Below, in pieces: positions 22,289-33,748 of a stretch of 64,000 bases of DNA. Made by a program: the position numbers and the translations under genes. Position 1 is the first letter of the stretch, and each line of letters begins with the position of its first letter. This DNA comes from Panulirus ornatus (taxonomy: Eukaryota > Arthropoda > Malacostraca > Decapoda > Palinuridae), in assembly GCF_036320965.1 (NCBI RefSeq), contig NC_092235.1, positions 26,573,476-26,637,475 on the forward strand. The letters are read 5' to 3'. The notes below the pieces were generated by a model. It saw only the letters and a list, made by a program, of their open reading frames with translations, was not told where the DNA came from and made no database searches.

Positions 22289-22995
22289 TTTGCATACATG
22301 TAGTCGAACAACTGTCGGCACTGACGTATACAGTAGGGATGAAGTGGCCACAACCAGCCTACAACAGCCTAAAATAACAGGTCATTGGTTCCCACGGGAA
22401 TTGGGAGCCCAGACATTTAAGTCTTCCTTGGCCTGTGGTGGTGGTGGGTGGGGTGGAATCTTGAGTTGGTTGTGGGGTAAAGTTAGTCTTTATCACCTAG
22501 CTGTTATTAGCAACGCATATTGGTACTGATATAGGATTTACCTTGATATCTTACACTGTATAGTAAAGTTGGAGTTTAATGAGCTGGCTTGTATGAGCGC
22601 CTGGCCCTTTTCTCCCACTCCCACGGTGACCGTTAGAATGGGGAGGGGTAGGGGGGTTTAATGAGGGAGGGGGTGGGGGTTGTGGGTGGGTGGTGGGTGC
22701 GGTCCCTTTAAACCACGCCGCTCTCAGACTGAGGCCGAACATAACAGCTCTTTATACTGCTACTGCTGAGTCACGTGGCAAGGGGTATGTGCTCCCTCCA
22801 TTGTGGCAGAGAAAAAGTATATGAAAGTGATCATTATATTTATTATTTTTATTATAAATTGTGCAGCAATGATAATCCATGCTGTACAGATAGAGTGTAG
22901 AAAAAAGAAAATAGTAGGGGAGTCTGTGAGCAAGCACAATCTTGATGCTAAAATACGAAGAGAATTATTTGCTTGTATGTAAAGAAGAATATATA

Positions 22996-22998
<3 letters not shown>

Positions 22999-23035
<37 letters not shown>
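22999..23035. repeat. (GT)n microsatellite
   Basis: About 18 GT units. Confidence 0.97.
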
Positions 23036-23037
<2 letters not shown>

Positions 23038-24044
23038 TCCTTCGAGCTGCAGGGGTTACAGGTTTCCATCTTGCTTGTCAGAAGAATGGCTGGTGTCAGT
23101 GCGTATTTTACGGCTTTACCAATCACGTAGTTCGTTTTACACGCGCAGTCTCTCGAGTGGGAAAACCATCCAAAGTTCCCCAATATTTTTGAGAAGAATA
23201 TATAGTATAACTTCTCCAAGTGTTGGGTCCAATATAACATACACCGTCTGAGCGCCTCGTATCCAAGCGTTTGAGCACCATTAACGCCAGTAAACACCAC
23301 AAGACCATGACGGAATCTAAAAAGTTTTAAGAATGGAATAAAGACAATTTAGCACCTGGCTGGAACAAGTTACCAGCGTCCAGTTCCCCTCACTGATTTT
23401 CTGACCAGTTGTGGCGACGGCCGGGGGGCGATGCTCTCTTGTTACGTAACGGAATCACGCTGTTATGGCACAAACCCATTTCCATGTCTATAGCTCCTTC
23501 CTTAATACCGCTAAGCTTAACTATCTCATGTCTTTCGTGAGTTCGTAACCTCTACGACCTGACCGTTTGTAAACGACAGTCTTTCCACTTTTCAAAACTT
23601 GGATTATTTTTTTTTGTCCCTCGATCGTTCTAGTCCATTTTGAAAGGACCCAATTGTCCGTTGCTGTTTGAATTTCCCTTCATAGATCAGTTTATCCCTG
23701 GCCACGATGAGGGCTTCGGTCTATGACCGGAGGCTGCTACATTAAGAAATCATAAAATTCCTGTGTGTCAAGAGCTCCATGTGTGCTTGCACCAAAGCAA
23801 GCGAATCCAACATCCTCCACTTGTGGTTTGGTCAACATTTGAATAACTGATGAACATATTTCGAGACCATGCCGCTCCTCACCAGCGTGAGGCGTTATTT
23901 TTTCCACCCAGCCATTTAGAAGAACAGTTATAATTGCGGGCGCCGTGTTTATATATTTTGTCGTTTAAACTCGTTTGAGAATGACGGAACGACTGTAGCA
24001 CGACGATTTAAACCACGATATACGACCATTAAGTATGTTGGCCA

Positions 24045-24135
24045 GGCTTGCCACCTAACATTTAAAGGTCTGGTCCAAGACCAGACCATCATACCCAGGA
24101 GTCGTACTGTTATATCGTCGTGTTCTCAGACCTTG
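24045..24135. repeat. Core of the composite repeat with few units
   Basis: AAAGGTCTGGTCC and GACCAGACCATCATACCC form an inverted core (GGTCTGGTCC AAGACCAGACC), followed by one or two right-hand units. Confidence 0.6.
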
Positions 24136-24574
24136 CCGTCTTTGCTTTGCGGGGTTAACTAAATACGAACGGCTTTCGTGTTCTCAGGATTGTGATTGCG
24201 TAAAGAAAGTCGTAGAATGTATCGAAGGCTGGGCTTGAGTATGACGGGCGGGGTTTGCTTTAGGCTTGGCGCGAATCCCCCCCAGGCGTTCGGCTAGGTT
24301 AGTCGTACAAGGTTAACTTCTCTGGCGTTTCCTCGGTCACCTGACTGCAAATGACGTTCTTTTAGTTTGCGTGCTTTTACTCTTAGTAGATATATATAAG
24401 ATATTCTTGATGTTAGTTTTTACGTAAGATGTATAATCCGTCATGTAATACAATTGGAGTGTCGCTTTTCTCGTGGTAATATGTATTCATATTCCTGTTA
24501 AGGTCGATGGCCCCATTTGCGGAATTTCAGAAATATATGATGCAATATAGGCTCGTACTTGGAGATACATTCTT

Positions 24575-24950
24575 TGAGAACGACGGGACGACCCTTGAAC
24601 ACCTCGTTACGACTTTTAAGCACGCCGGAACGACCCTTGGATATAAAAACCGCAGCCTTTTACCTAACGTGTGATGAGGGTCGGGTCAAAGCCAGGCCAT
24701 CGTACTCAAAGGTCTTACCGTCGTGTTCAAGGGTCTTACCGTCGTGTTCGAGTCTTACCTTCGTGTTCAGGGGTCGTACCTTCGTGTTCAGAGGTTGTAC
24801 CGTCGAGTTCAAGGGTAGTACCGTCGTGTCCGAGTCGTACCGTCGTGTTTAGTGGTCGAACCGTCGTGTTCAGGGGTCGAACCGTCGTGTTCAGGAGTCG
24901 TACCGTCGTGTTCATGGGGTCGCACCGTCATGTTCAGGGGTCGTACTGAC
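24575..24950. repeat. Composite palindromic repeat, both halves
   Basis: Left units (24575-24660), core (CGACCCTTGGATATAAAAAC, then GATGAGGGTCGGGTCAAAGC and CAGGCCATCGTACTCAAAGG), then about ten right units (TACCGTCGTGTTCAAGGGTC). This is the clearest complete copy of the family: array, core, inverted core, inverted array. Confidence 0.85.
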
Positions 24951-25128
24951 GCGTCGCGTCAAAGAGATCGACAGTGGTGGAAAAACTCGACAGGTACAGC
25001 GTTGCAAGTGTAGCAGGTATTTCCACACGTTCAATCTGGACGTCCTCTGAAGCGGTTCTTGAAGGCAACTTGCAATACTGATTTCGTAACTAAAATACTT
25101 TCGTCTTAAAGCGGGAAGGAGAACAATT

Positions 25129-25130
<2 letters not shown>

Positions 25131-25197
<67 letters not shown>
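25131..25197. repeat. (AT)n microsatellite at SINE edge
   Basis: About 32 AT units directly before the SINE at 25204. Confidence 0.97.
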
Positions 25198-25203
<6 letters not shown>

Positions 25204-25322
25204 TTTTAATTTTCCAAAAGTAGGAACAGAGAAGAGGGCCAGGTGAGGATAGTCCCTCAAAGGCCCAGTCCTCGGTTCTTAACGCTACCTCGCTAATGCG
25301 GGAAATGGCGAATAGTATGAAA
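25204..25322 (+). mobile_element. SINE body and tail, 5'-truncated
   Basis: It starts at TTTTAATTTTCCAAAAG after an (AT)n array. It contains GGGCCAGGTGAGGATAGTCC and ends CGCTACCTCGCTAATGCGGG then AAATGGCGAATAGTATG and a poly-A of nine. It meets an antisense copy tail to tail at about 25325. Confidence 0.8.
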
Positions 25323-25326
25323 AAAA

Positions 25327-25545
25327 AATATATGTATTTATTGCTATTTCCTGCGTGAGAGAGAGTCAAGAACGGATGACAGAACCTTAGAGGGAAAAAC
25401 CCATCACTTGGCTGCTTGCTCTGTTCTTTCTTTTGGAAAATAATACAGGAAGGGAGGATTATTTCCAGAAACCCCCCTCGCTTCCGCCCCTCGTAGTCGC
25501 CATCTACGACACGCGGGGAAATACGTGGGCAATATTCTCTCCCAT
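25327..25545 (-). mobile_element. SINE, antisense, near full length without tRNA head
   Basis: The reverse complement runs from the 5' segment CCCACGTATTTCCCCGCGTG, GTCGTAGATGGCGACTA, through TTTTCCAAAAGAAAGAACAG to a diverged tail AGGAAATAGCAATAAATAC. It is older than the neighbouring sense copy and lies tail to tail with it. Confidence 0.75.
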
Positions 25546-25674
25546 ATCTCCCTTTGGGGATTGACTTCGCGCCAAAGATCTGCCGATGTTGGAAGTCAGT
25601 TTAGCAGGAAAGTATCGTTTGAAAGTTGATTCTTTGACCACAAGGGGTCAGTCTTGGACCATCAGATCACTACC

Positions 25675-25885
25675 CATGAGCAAGAAGGAGCGCCCTTTGA
25701 CCTCGTCGGTACGATCGTTGAGAACGAGAATTCGAAGAACCTTGGGTTGGATGACGTGGCCTTTAGCCCGGTGATTCGTCAGGTCAAAGTCCAGCCCATC
25801 ACATCCAAGGTTCATGACGCCATCGTGCTCCAGTCTTTCGAACCGTTGTGCTCACGTTGTGGCACCGTTATACTCAAGACGGTAA
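25675..25885. repeat. Old composite repeat copy
   Basis: CCTTTGACCTCGTCGGTACG, GGTCAAAGTCCAGCCC and CATCGTGCTCCAGTC are recognisable remnants of core and units on both sides. Strongly diverged. Confidence 0.45.
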
Positions 25886-25904
25886 ACAGGATATAGGTTT
25901 ACGA

Positions 25905-26205
25905 GATGGTATTTATAATTAACGCCCAGTTTAAACGCAGAATTCCCGGGGCTATATGTAATTAACGCCCGTTTAAACGCAGAATTCCCCAGGGTATATG
26001 TAATAAACGCCCAGTTTAAATGCAGAATTCCCCAGGGTATATATAATAAACGCCCAGTTTAAACGCAGAATTCCCCAGGGTATATATAATAAACGCCCAG
26101 TGTAAACAGGATTCCCGAGGGTATATTAAGTAACGCCTCGTTTAAACGCAGAATTTTCGAGGGGTATATATGATTAACGCCCAGTTTAAACGCAGATTTC
26201 CCGAG
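25905..26205 (+). repeat. 43-bp minisatellite, 7 copies
   Basis: Unit TAATAAACGCCCAGTTTAAA + CGCAGAATTCCCCAGGGTATATA. Most copies contain the palindrome GTTTAAAC. Confidence 0.93.
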
Positions 26206-26689
26206 TTTCCCGCCGAGATTTGTGGTTCAAGATTGGAGAGAATCATCGACATAGCTACCTACGTCTTGCATCACTCGGGCGGCTCGACTAAATCATTGGC
26301 GAGTTTTCTTTACATCCAGCCTATCAGCGGCCAGCTCTCATTACATCTACCCAATCAGAGGCGAGGTCTATTACAAGCTAACCACACGGATAGACAATCG
26401 ACCTTCAGTCAACTTCAAGTGCGTGTTAGGCTTGTATTTGGTCGACTGCAACGGCACCAGAGCTGGTCGGCTGGCTACCTGGAGCTCTCTTTGTTGTGGT
26501 CGAGATCCCGACCGGCTAACGCTCCAGCTGGGTTCGTTACCCAGTCACAGAAGGCGGACTTTGAATTAGAGTAAATAGCCAACGCCCGAACGTTCGGCCA
26601 TTGGCGTTATATTGACCCCGGAACAGTATGGCCGGGCGTACACCTGGTGTGGTATCGTACGTGCTTAACAAACCTCATGAATACGATGA

Positions 26690-26965
26690 TTTGGCGCCAT
26701 TTTGTACGATAACTTTACCCACATGAAATCTTTTGTGGGCGATGACTAGCAGCTGTTTTAAATGGCTTTATGTCGTTGTTTTCAAGGGCTTTAAGTCTTA
26801 CTGAAGAGGGATTAGTCATCGTACTCTAGAGTGCTTAGATTATCGTACCAGAAGGAATTGTCTGATATCGCGCTCAGAGGGATTCAAATCGTCGTACTCA
26901 AGTGAGGTAAGTTGTCGTACTCATGAAGTTGATTTGTCCAACTCGTTGGGGTCGTACTCAAGGTT
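26690..26965 (+). repeat. Second TACGAC family, degenerate array
   Basis: Imperfect units such as GATTAGTCATCGTACTCTAG, AAATCGTCGTACTCAAGTG and AGTTGTCGTACTCATGAAG at 25-35 base spacing. Confidence 0.6.
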
Positions 26966-27317
26966 TTCCGGGGACGCCAAGCAAGGCTTCGCCTGATGCC
27001 GCCATATGACGACAAAATGATCATGGTTGGGCCTCGCCCCGAGACCCACATGCCGCTTCGGAAGCAATTTGAAAATTCCGTTTAATTTGTCTTCCTATGT
27101 TGTTACGGTTGTTGCAGTGAACCTGTAGCGATGTTACCGCGTTGGATAGGGTCATGATGTTTGTGGTTGTGAGGTCATGATCATTTTTGTGCCCCTTTTT
27201 TTTTTTTTTCAAGAAAAGGGTATATATTGAAGCCAGGCTCACGCCAGTGACCGGTTTGAGGTGGGTTAAGCGCTTGACATTTGAAAATGACAAAAGTAAT
27301 TGTAACGGAGTAAGAAA

Positions 27318-27319
<2 letters not shown>

Positions 27320-27393
<74 letters not shown>
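27320..27393. repeat. (AT)n microsatellite
   Basis: About 37 AT units. Confidence 0.97.
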
Positions 27394-27395
<2 letters not shown>

Positions 27396-27570
27396 TAGTA
27401 ACGTGTGGTTTTGGTATTGTAATATTGTAGTAAGATATTTAGGACACTGATTCGCGCCAGTGAAGGTTGTAATGGCTGAATCACGTTGACGGAGTTGGAC
27501 TGACTGGTGATTCACCATTCGGAGGTAGGGGGGCTGGGGGGAGGGTGATATGCAAAGGTAATTTATATTG

Positions 27571-27571
<1 letters not shown>

Positions 27572-27628
<57 letters not shown>
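27572..27628. repeat. (AT)n microsatellite
   Basis: About 28 AT units. Confidence 0.97.
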
Positions 27629-27632
<4 letters not shown>

Positions 27633-27795
27633 TTTTTCATGTATTCTCATGCTGCTCTCCCCTCCAACACACAGACATGCATGGAAAAACATTGAGTTGG
27701 AATTGTGAATGCTAAAAAAAGGTTTCAAAAGTTTTATTATAGAGAAAGTTTAAAGACTTAGGCTCTACGAATGTAGAACTTCAGTAGCGTAACGT

Positions 27796-27829
<34 letters not shown>

Positions 27830-27880
27830 GCACGCACGCACGCACCTATATACACACACACACACAGACACACACACACA
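27796..27880. repeat. Compound (CA)n, CGCA and ACAC microsatellite
   Basis: CA with embedded CGCACGCACGCAC and ACAGAC variants. Confidence 0.95.
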
Positions 27881-28919
27881 CTACAGCTTCCAGTCATCAT
27901 TTGTTGAGGGTGTGGAAGTCGGTATCATAAGAAGAACTGTGGTAGACTCTAGTGAGGCTTCAATCAAGTCTACTTTTTGGCCTCTTAAAACTTGATGATC
28001 ACGTACATAAAAAAGAAAATACCAAAGACAGAAATGATTGCGTCACAAAAAATGGGGGAGGTTTGTGTTATGATGTGGGAGCGAGCGTAACAGAGCGCCA
28101 CTCGCCTTATGCAAGGGGCTAGGCTGGGTTTTGAGAATGTTCAAGAAGAGAGAGATGCAGGAGTGATGATGATGATGATGACACTTGAGAGCACTTGTGA
28201 CCCACGGACCAGAACATTGCTGTGTGCTAACATCATCCCATGAGCCAGGCGGGAGACGATCAACGAGTTGAAATGTACATAATATAAAGATTACTCACAC
28301 TCCCCACACTGACGTAGTCAAAGACCACAAGGCTTGTGCGAACAGGTGGAAGCACTTTTAGACTCCACTCTCTGTAAATCCTGTTGTGCATGGGAAGTAC
28401 ATGTAAAAGGAGACCTGATGGTCTGTGATGAGGTTATCTCTAGTCGTGGTCTTATGTATGACAGAAACAGGTTTGTAAAGCAAGAACGCACATCCTTAAA
28501 CTTACAAACTCCAACGTAAGGTCAAAAAAGGTAATTCCCCGCCATTATAACAGGCATTGAAGACTTTAAATAACCCCACTAAATCAAAAAGTTTCTTTGT
28601 TCGTAAAAAAAAGTCAGTCGGGGTCCGAAACTCATCAATCTCTCTTGTTACTGTGTACGTTATGAGCCGCCTGGTTGAGGATTTGAGAACTAAATAGTGT
28701 ACATTATACCTACCATGTTTACGGGTTGGAATCCCACCGTAGACCATAAGTTCCGGATCTCCACCACAGTACATTGCGGCACGGTATCCGGTTCCGCTTC
28801 TGTTGTTCCGGAACTGGCTCACAAGCTCAACCCACCGCACAAGGGTGGGTTCCAGGTTCGAGGTTTTATTGTCATCGAAGTTTGAATAGATGGACGGCAA
28901 AGTATATGGCCAGGTGAGC

Positions 28920-29395
28920 ATTGAGGATCACCAGATGAAGTTTGATTGGCCAGGTGAACCATGCGGCGTTCAGTCATTGGTTATTGAATAGATCAGCCAA
29001 TTAACAAGTCACATGTACATTCAGTAATTGGCTGTCTGATGAAACTATGGCAAGTCCCATGTACCTTCAGTGATTTGCTGTTTCATATGACATTGTTTTA
29101 GCAGACTACACGTTCGAAAGTGATTGGCTCTCTGATAACGCATCAGTTAGCAAGCCAGTCTGACTTCAGCAATTGGTTTTCTGATATAGCTACCAGTTAG
29201 CAAGCCACACGTATATACAGTAATTGACTATCTTATCAAACAACCATTGAACAAGCCACGTGAACTGTAATTGTGTCAGAAATAACCCATTGGCGATTTA
29301 GTATTTCAGAATTTTGCTTTCAAATGGTTAGCACGCCACATGTAGCTTCGCTGATTGGCTGACATTAATCAACCAATTAGCAAGCGTGGCATTGC
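28920..29395 (+). repeat. Degenerate array of about 60-65 bp with ATTGG/CCAAT boxes
   Basis: About seven units of the form TTCAGTNATTGGCTNTCTGAT, then a segment ending TTAGCAAGCCACATGTA. The copies are old. ATTGG or CCAAT occurs in most units in both orientations. Confidence 0.7.
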
Positions 29396-29639
29396 CTATG
29401 CTTTATAGTGGAGTGTTGGTTGGTTGATTGGTTATACGGGCTTTAAGCCTATCGACCGCCCGGGTCATTAAGGCATTAAGTACTTCACATAAAACCTAAA
29501 ACATCTTAAAATCTTACGAGAGGTAATTCATTGGCTATAAATGACCTGTTCTGGGTGGTATTTAGCCAGGCTGGCGTGTTACAACCAGGGTTTTCTAGCC
29601 GCCCGCCCTCCAACGCTGGGAACAGGCGTCACGCCCTCA

Positions 29640-29720
29640 CGCTGGCTGGCTCGGCTGGGCTCCTACACTTACTGTTCTTTATGACCTCTGGTTCGATCCC
29701 AATGGTGGCTAGAAGTAGCC
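29640..29720 (+). mobile_element. Possible degraded tRNA-derived SINE head
   Basis: A perfect B-box-like GGTTCGATCCC lies at about 29691, with an A-box-like GGCTGGCTCGGCTGG about 45 bases upstream. No recognisable SINE body follows. This may be chance. Confidence 0.25.
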
Positions 29721-30934
29721 ATTACAGAGCTTCTGGCCTCGCTGTGTGCTTAGATAATTGCTGGGCAAAACCCCTCAGATGGCAGGCAGGTCTGTGCTGG
29801 CTTTAATCATGATACTCAGTAACGGGTCACTATTTGAAATATGAAAAGTACTTTTCACTGTTGTCATTTCGTCGTGATATTACGTGTTGGGAGGGAAGGC
29901 ATTAGGCACACGTATGACGAGACTCCTGTCTCTGGTCTCTGAAAGCGCCATATGTCAGGCGTACCCATAACCTCAAGTAGAAAATGTTTTATTATCGTAA
30001 CTTACCCATCTTTCAAGTAGCCTAGGGGACTGAACAAGATTATTGTACTTTGTGTCAAAATCTGACGCTTCTTGTACACGAAGGTCCACTCCGTGTTTGA
30101 CAGTGTCAACTGCTTGATTGTATTCACAAGTAGCGCGAGCCGTTAGGTTGGCAAGCCTGGCGGCGGCGGCGGGGGAGGGAAACAAGCGGTGCGTGACGTC
30201 ATCACAAGCCGTCGTGAGACACCCCCTCCGAACAGCCGAGTGTGACGCTTTAATGACGGGCTTCCGTAACATCTAGAAATCTCTGGTCTTAAAATCCACC
30301 CGTCTGAGAAGTCCAGCATATGGTTCGAGGTTGATGAATGAAGATTTGATTAAGGGACCGCCGACAGAATTCAGCGTGCTTTTGTGGGGCTTTTCGGCGT
30401 TTCTCCCCCCCCCCCCCTCCGCGCCGTGGGAGGGTGAGCCCACCATCCGAGCTATTTGAAAGCGTGACGTACTAACTGCGCTGGGGTTCCAACCCCTACT
30501 TGGACAAGTAACCTCTTGGGTTAGACTACAGGTGGCTCAGCAGTGATGCGTTCAGCAGAATTTTGAGATAAATAAGGCCGACCGTCCTGCGATGAAATTG
30601 GTTTAAAATTCCCGTTAAACAAGTTGGCATACTGTTTTCTTTTGTAGATTTAGTGGTGAACTTGGCCCCTGGAGCTGGTAAATTTGCCTAAAATGTGGGA
30701 AAGTTGGTGTGACTGTTACAGATTCTGGGATCCGGTGTGCACAATAGCTGGTAAAATAGCACTTAATTAATTTCATGCCTTTCGTGTGCCGTAGGATTTT
30801 TGCTGCTGATATTCTATTATTTCAGACTCATACATTTTAACTCTTACGGTATTTTCCTGAAGCTTTGTGAAATGTGTAGTTATTCCTTAGGTCAAGATAT
30901 ATCAGTGAAGTGCGTAATCCTTTTGACCATAATC

Positions 30935-31005
30935 GCACGACCTTTAACACGACTGGACGACCCATGAGCACGACATGACGACCATTAGGTCTATGATGGC
31001 CCGGC
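30935..31005 (-). repeat. Degenerate composite repeat, left half
   Basis: CGCACGACCTTTAACACGAC, ACGACCCATGAGCACGACAT and GGTCTATGATGGCCCGGCC. One weak core, no right half. Confidence 0.6.
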
Positions 31006-31384
31006 CTGTGACGAAAATTTTTGATTTACACACATTGCACTGATTTTTAAAATTGTGTGTATACATGCCTATTTTCGTATCCATCCTGAGTGCGATTTCG
31101 TGAGTTTTGAATAAATGTGTATCTGTTTGTGTTTGTCTTTTCAAATGCGTTCGCCTCTTAATATAGTGCCCCAGCAGTGTTGTAGGGAACCAGAAAGCAG
31201 GTAGGGTGGATGGTAAAACTACATAATCACTAGGACGCTTGTAACAAGGGCGCCGGTGTCAAAAACTACGCCACAAAGAAACTCAATAATGACCTAACTC
31301 CTCATTTGGAATCAGTGCACCGTGATTGCTGAAGACGCATCGTTCCGACACTTTAAGAAATGTGTCTGCGTGTAAGAGGTATTT

Positions 31385-31605
31385 GCTCACGTGGTGTAGT
31401 GGTTACCCTGACTTTTTACGCGGGGGTTCAGCCGGGTTCGAATCACGGCGCGGCAATTGACCCACTGTTCACTCAACTGTTCGTTCTTCCCTTGGGGCTT
31501 GTCGCTAAATTGGGCCAGGTGAGGGTATTCCCTCAAAGGCCCAGTCCTCTGTTCTTAACGCTACCTCGCTAATGCGGGAGATGGCGAACAGTTTGAAAGA
31601 AAAAA
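31385..31605 (+). mobile_element. tRNA-derived SINE, apparently full length
   Basis: The head contains a pol III A box (GTGGTGTAGTGGTTA at 31391-31405) and a B box (GGTTCGAATCA at 31435-31445) spaced as in a tRNA. The body holds GGGCCAGGTGAGGGTATTCC and CTCAAAGGCCCAGTCCTCTG. The 3' tail is CGCTACCTCGCTAATGCGGG and GAGATGGCGAACAG, then an A-rich run and (AT)n. The tail resembles that of the LINE in this window. Confidence 0.85.
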
Positions 31606-31609
31606 AGAA

Positions 31610-31614
31610 GATAT

Positions 31615-31689
<75 letters not shown>
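31610..31689. repeat. (AT)n microsatellite after SINE tail
   Basis: AT units begin at the end of the SINE A-rich tail, with one AATA interruption. Confidence 0.97.
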
Positions 31690-31694
<5 letters not shown>

Positions 31695-32024
31695 CATATT
31701 TGACTCGAAAATTTAAGCAGTATTTGCCCACCGTATGTTATACAAATAGCTAACTAGATAAATTTTGCTCTCTGAACTTGATAAAGCGTGTTATGATCGC
31801 TCTTTTTTATTTAATTTACTTGGCAGACAGAATGCATCGCTTCTGTTACGCAAATTAGGAATAATTAAACCTGTAGGAAACTAATTGCTAAGAGGAAATT
31901 ATTTAGAACCATTTTATAGAAAGTGGTCTTAATGTTTTGCCTTGATGAATTTTTTCTTGGTAATTATACAATTGCACCACAGAGTCAAAATAACATTATA
32001 CATTGAGAAAAACATATTTAGATA

Positions 32025-32145
32025 TTACGCCAAGAACGGATTGCCGAGGCATTAAACCTTGAGAGAATAATTTTGTCATTACGCCTTAAGAAAGCAAATG
32101 TTGAGGCATTGAACCTTGAGGGAACAGATTTATGAGGTCGACCCG
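32025..32145 (+). repeat. About 55-bp degenerate repeat, 2 copies
   Basis: TTGCCGAGGCATTAAACCTT + GAGAGAATAATTTTGTCATTACGCC against TGTTGAGGCATTGAACCTTG + AGGGAACAGATTTATGAGG. Confidence 0.6.
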
Positions 32146-32844
32146 TGAGAAACCTCAGTGTTGTACGGTGCCTTTGGAAATGTTCTGATACTTGAGGGGA
32201 ATTGATGGCTATCGGAGGGAACGCCTTGCCTCTCTATGTGGATCATATCGTAATATCTTGAGAAATACGTGCGCCCCGTTTTCTTCGCTCCATTCCCGTG
32301 TTTTAAGGCCGTTCCATTTATTCCGTCCCGTGTTTTTCAAACATTTTTTTCTTTTCTTTTACTGTGTTCTTTGGTCTGTTCACTTTTCTTCGTTTTGTCT
32401 CGTAGTTTGATTTTCCAACTTCTTTCACGCCCTTTTTCTTTGCACATCCCCGTTTATTTCATTGCCTCCCGTCTGTTTCATTTCTTCGTTTTCAGCGTTC
32501 TCTCCTGTATTCTTCGTTCACTCCCATTTTCCCCCGTTCCCTATCGTGTTTCCGATGGCTAATATTAGCGAAGTAGTGACCGGAACACCGTTTTCTCTCG
32601 CGTTAATTCCTCGGCCGTAACTTCGGTAGGTTAAGAGACGTAAACGAATTTTCGGGTTATGTGATTCTCAGATTTATTGATAAATCAACATTATATCGGA
32701 ATACTTGATTCGCTGTACACTGTTTGTCGCCCACGTTACGAATCTCCGAGCGTTCTTACGCCAGTCGTTACGGCTCGTCACATGATGCATGTAAAGATTT
32801 ACTAGTTGTTTGTGATTGTTCCTGCTTGGTATTACAATTCTGGA

Positions 32845-33120
32845 CGCCATACGCAGGTGGTCGTAATACGTAGGTCTCTGCTATACGCTGACGTCCTTTC
32901 AAAATCGGATGGTCGCTATGATCAGGTATGTGATGAACGCTATATTTCGTCATAGTCGGATAGTCGCTATATACATCGATGTCCGTCATAGACGCTTGTT
33001 CACTATACACGGGAGGCTGCTATACGCCATCGTCCGTCATTGACAGATGGCCGCTTTCCGTCATAGACGGGTCGGTCTCCGTCCGCTGGTGTGCGTCATA
33101 GACGGGTGGTCGCTGTTGGT
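32845..33120 (+). repeat. Degenerate array with GTCCGTCATAGACGGGTGGTCGC
   Basis: About seven diverged units of 25-45 bases; recurring words are CGTCATAGACGG, GGTCGCTATA and CTATACGC. Confidence 0.6.
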
Positions 33121-33371
33121 AAGTAGTAACGGGAGCGTCACGCTGTTGGCGGCGCCAAGTTGACCGTTATAGTCAGGTTACGGCGTAAACCCGTGAGGTG
33201 ATGCTAGTGAAGCATGTTTCGTATGTTGCTTCGTCCTGGAACACCATACCACCGGCTCTGATGCTGAAACTTGATGAAGCAAACGATAGTGCTTTTGATG
33301 GAAAGAAATTGCACTTTTTTTTTATTTTTTCATTTTGTAGCATATAACCAGTACGGATTTATTTTTAACCT

Positions 33372-33450
33372 CTTGAGCACGACTGTGGGTCGTCCCGTCG
33401 TACTTAAAGGTCGTATCGTCGTGTTTAAGAGTCGCAACGTCGTGCTTGAG
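33372..33450 (+). repeat. Short 21-bp repeat cluster
   Basis: One left unit (CTTGAGCACGACTGTGGG) and three right units (GTCGTACTTAAAGGTCGTATC type). Spacer absent. Confidence 0.65.
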
Positions 33451-33681
33451 ACCCAGTTACATGCGTATGTAAAAATAAAGAAATAAATACTGTAAATACG
33501 ATGATGTTCAAAACGAGGAAGGTTGTGAGATGGGGAAACACTACAGTTGTGTTGTGTTGCGGAGTTAGTGTAGCTCAAACTCACAACACTGAATAGTGTT
33601 GTGTCAAGTGTGCTGGCGGCCTTTTCTTAACAACAGCATGTAACACTGCCTTCACCTGTACTCGCACAGAACACGTGTATA

Positions 33682-33684
<3 letters not shown>

Positions 33685-33745
<61 letters not shown>
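33685..33745. repeat. (GA)n microsatellite
   Basis: About 30 GA units. Confidence 0.97.

Positions 33746-33748
<3 letters not shown>

Noticed and set aside
26170..26574. 134-codon plus-strand open frame beginning in the 43-bp array
   Set aside because: Its start lies in the repeat and the rest shows no family motif or splice context.
28502..28921. 139-codon minus-strand open frame
   Set aside because: No recognisable domain, no splice signals that support it, and no repeat similarity; such length is expected by chance in this much sequence.
30480..30500. Possible tRNA T-arm GGGGTTCCAACCCC
   Set aside because: No matching A box or acceptor stem; likely chance or very old SINE.
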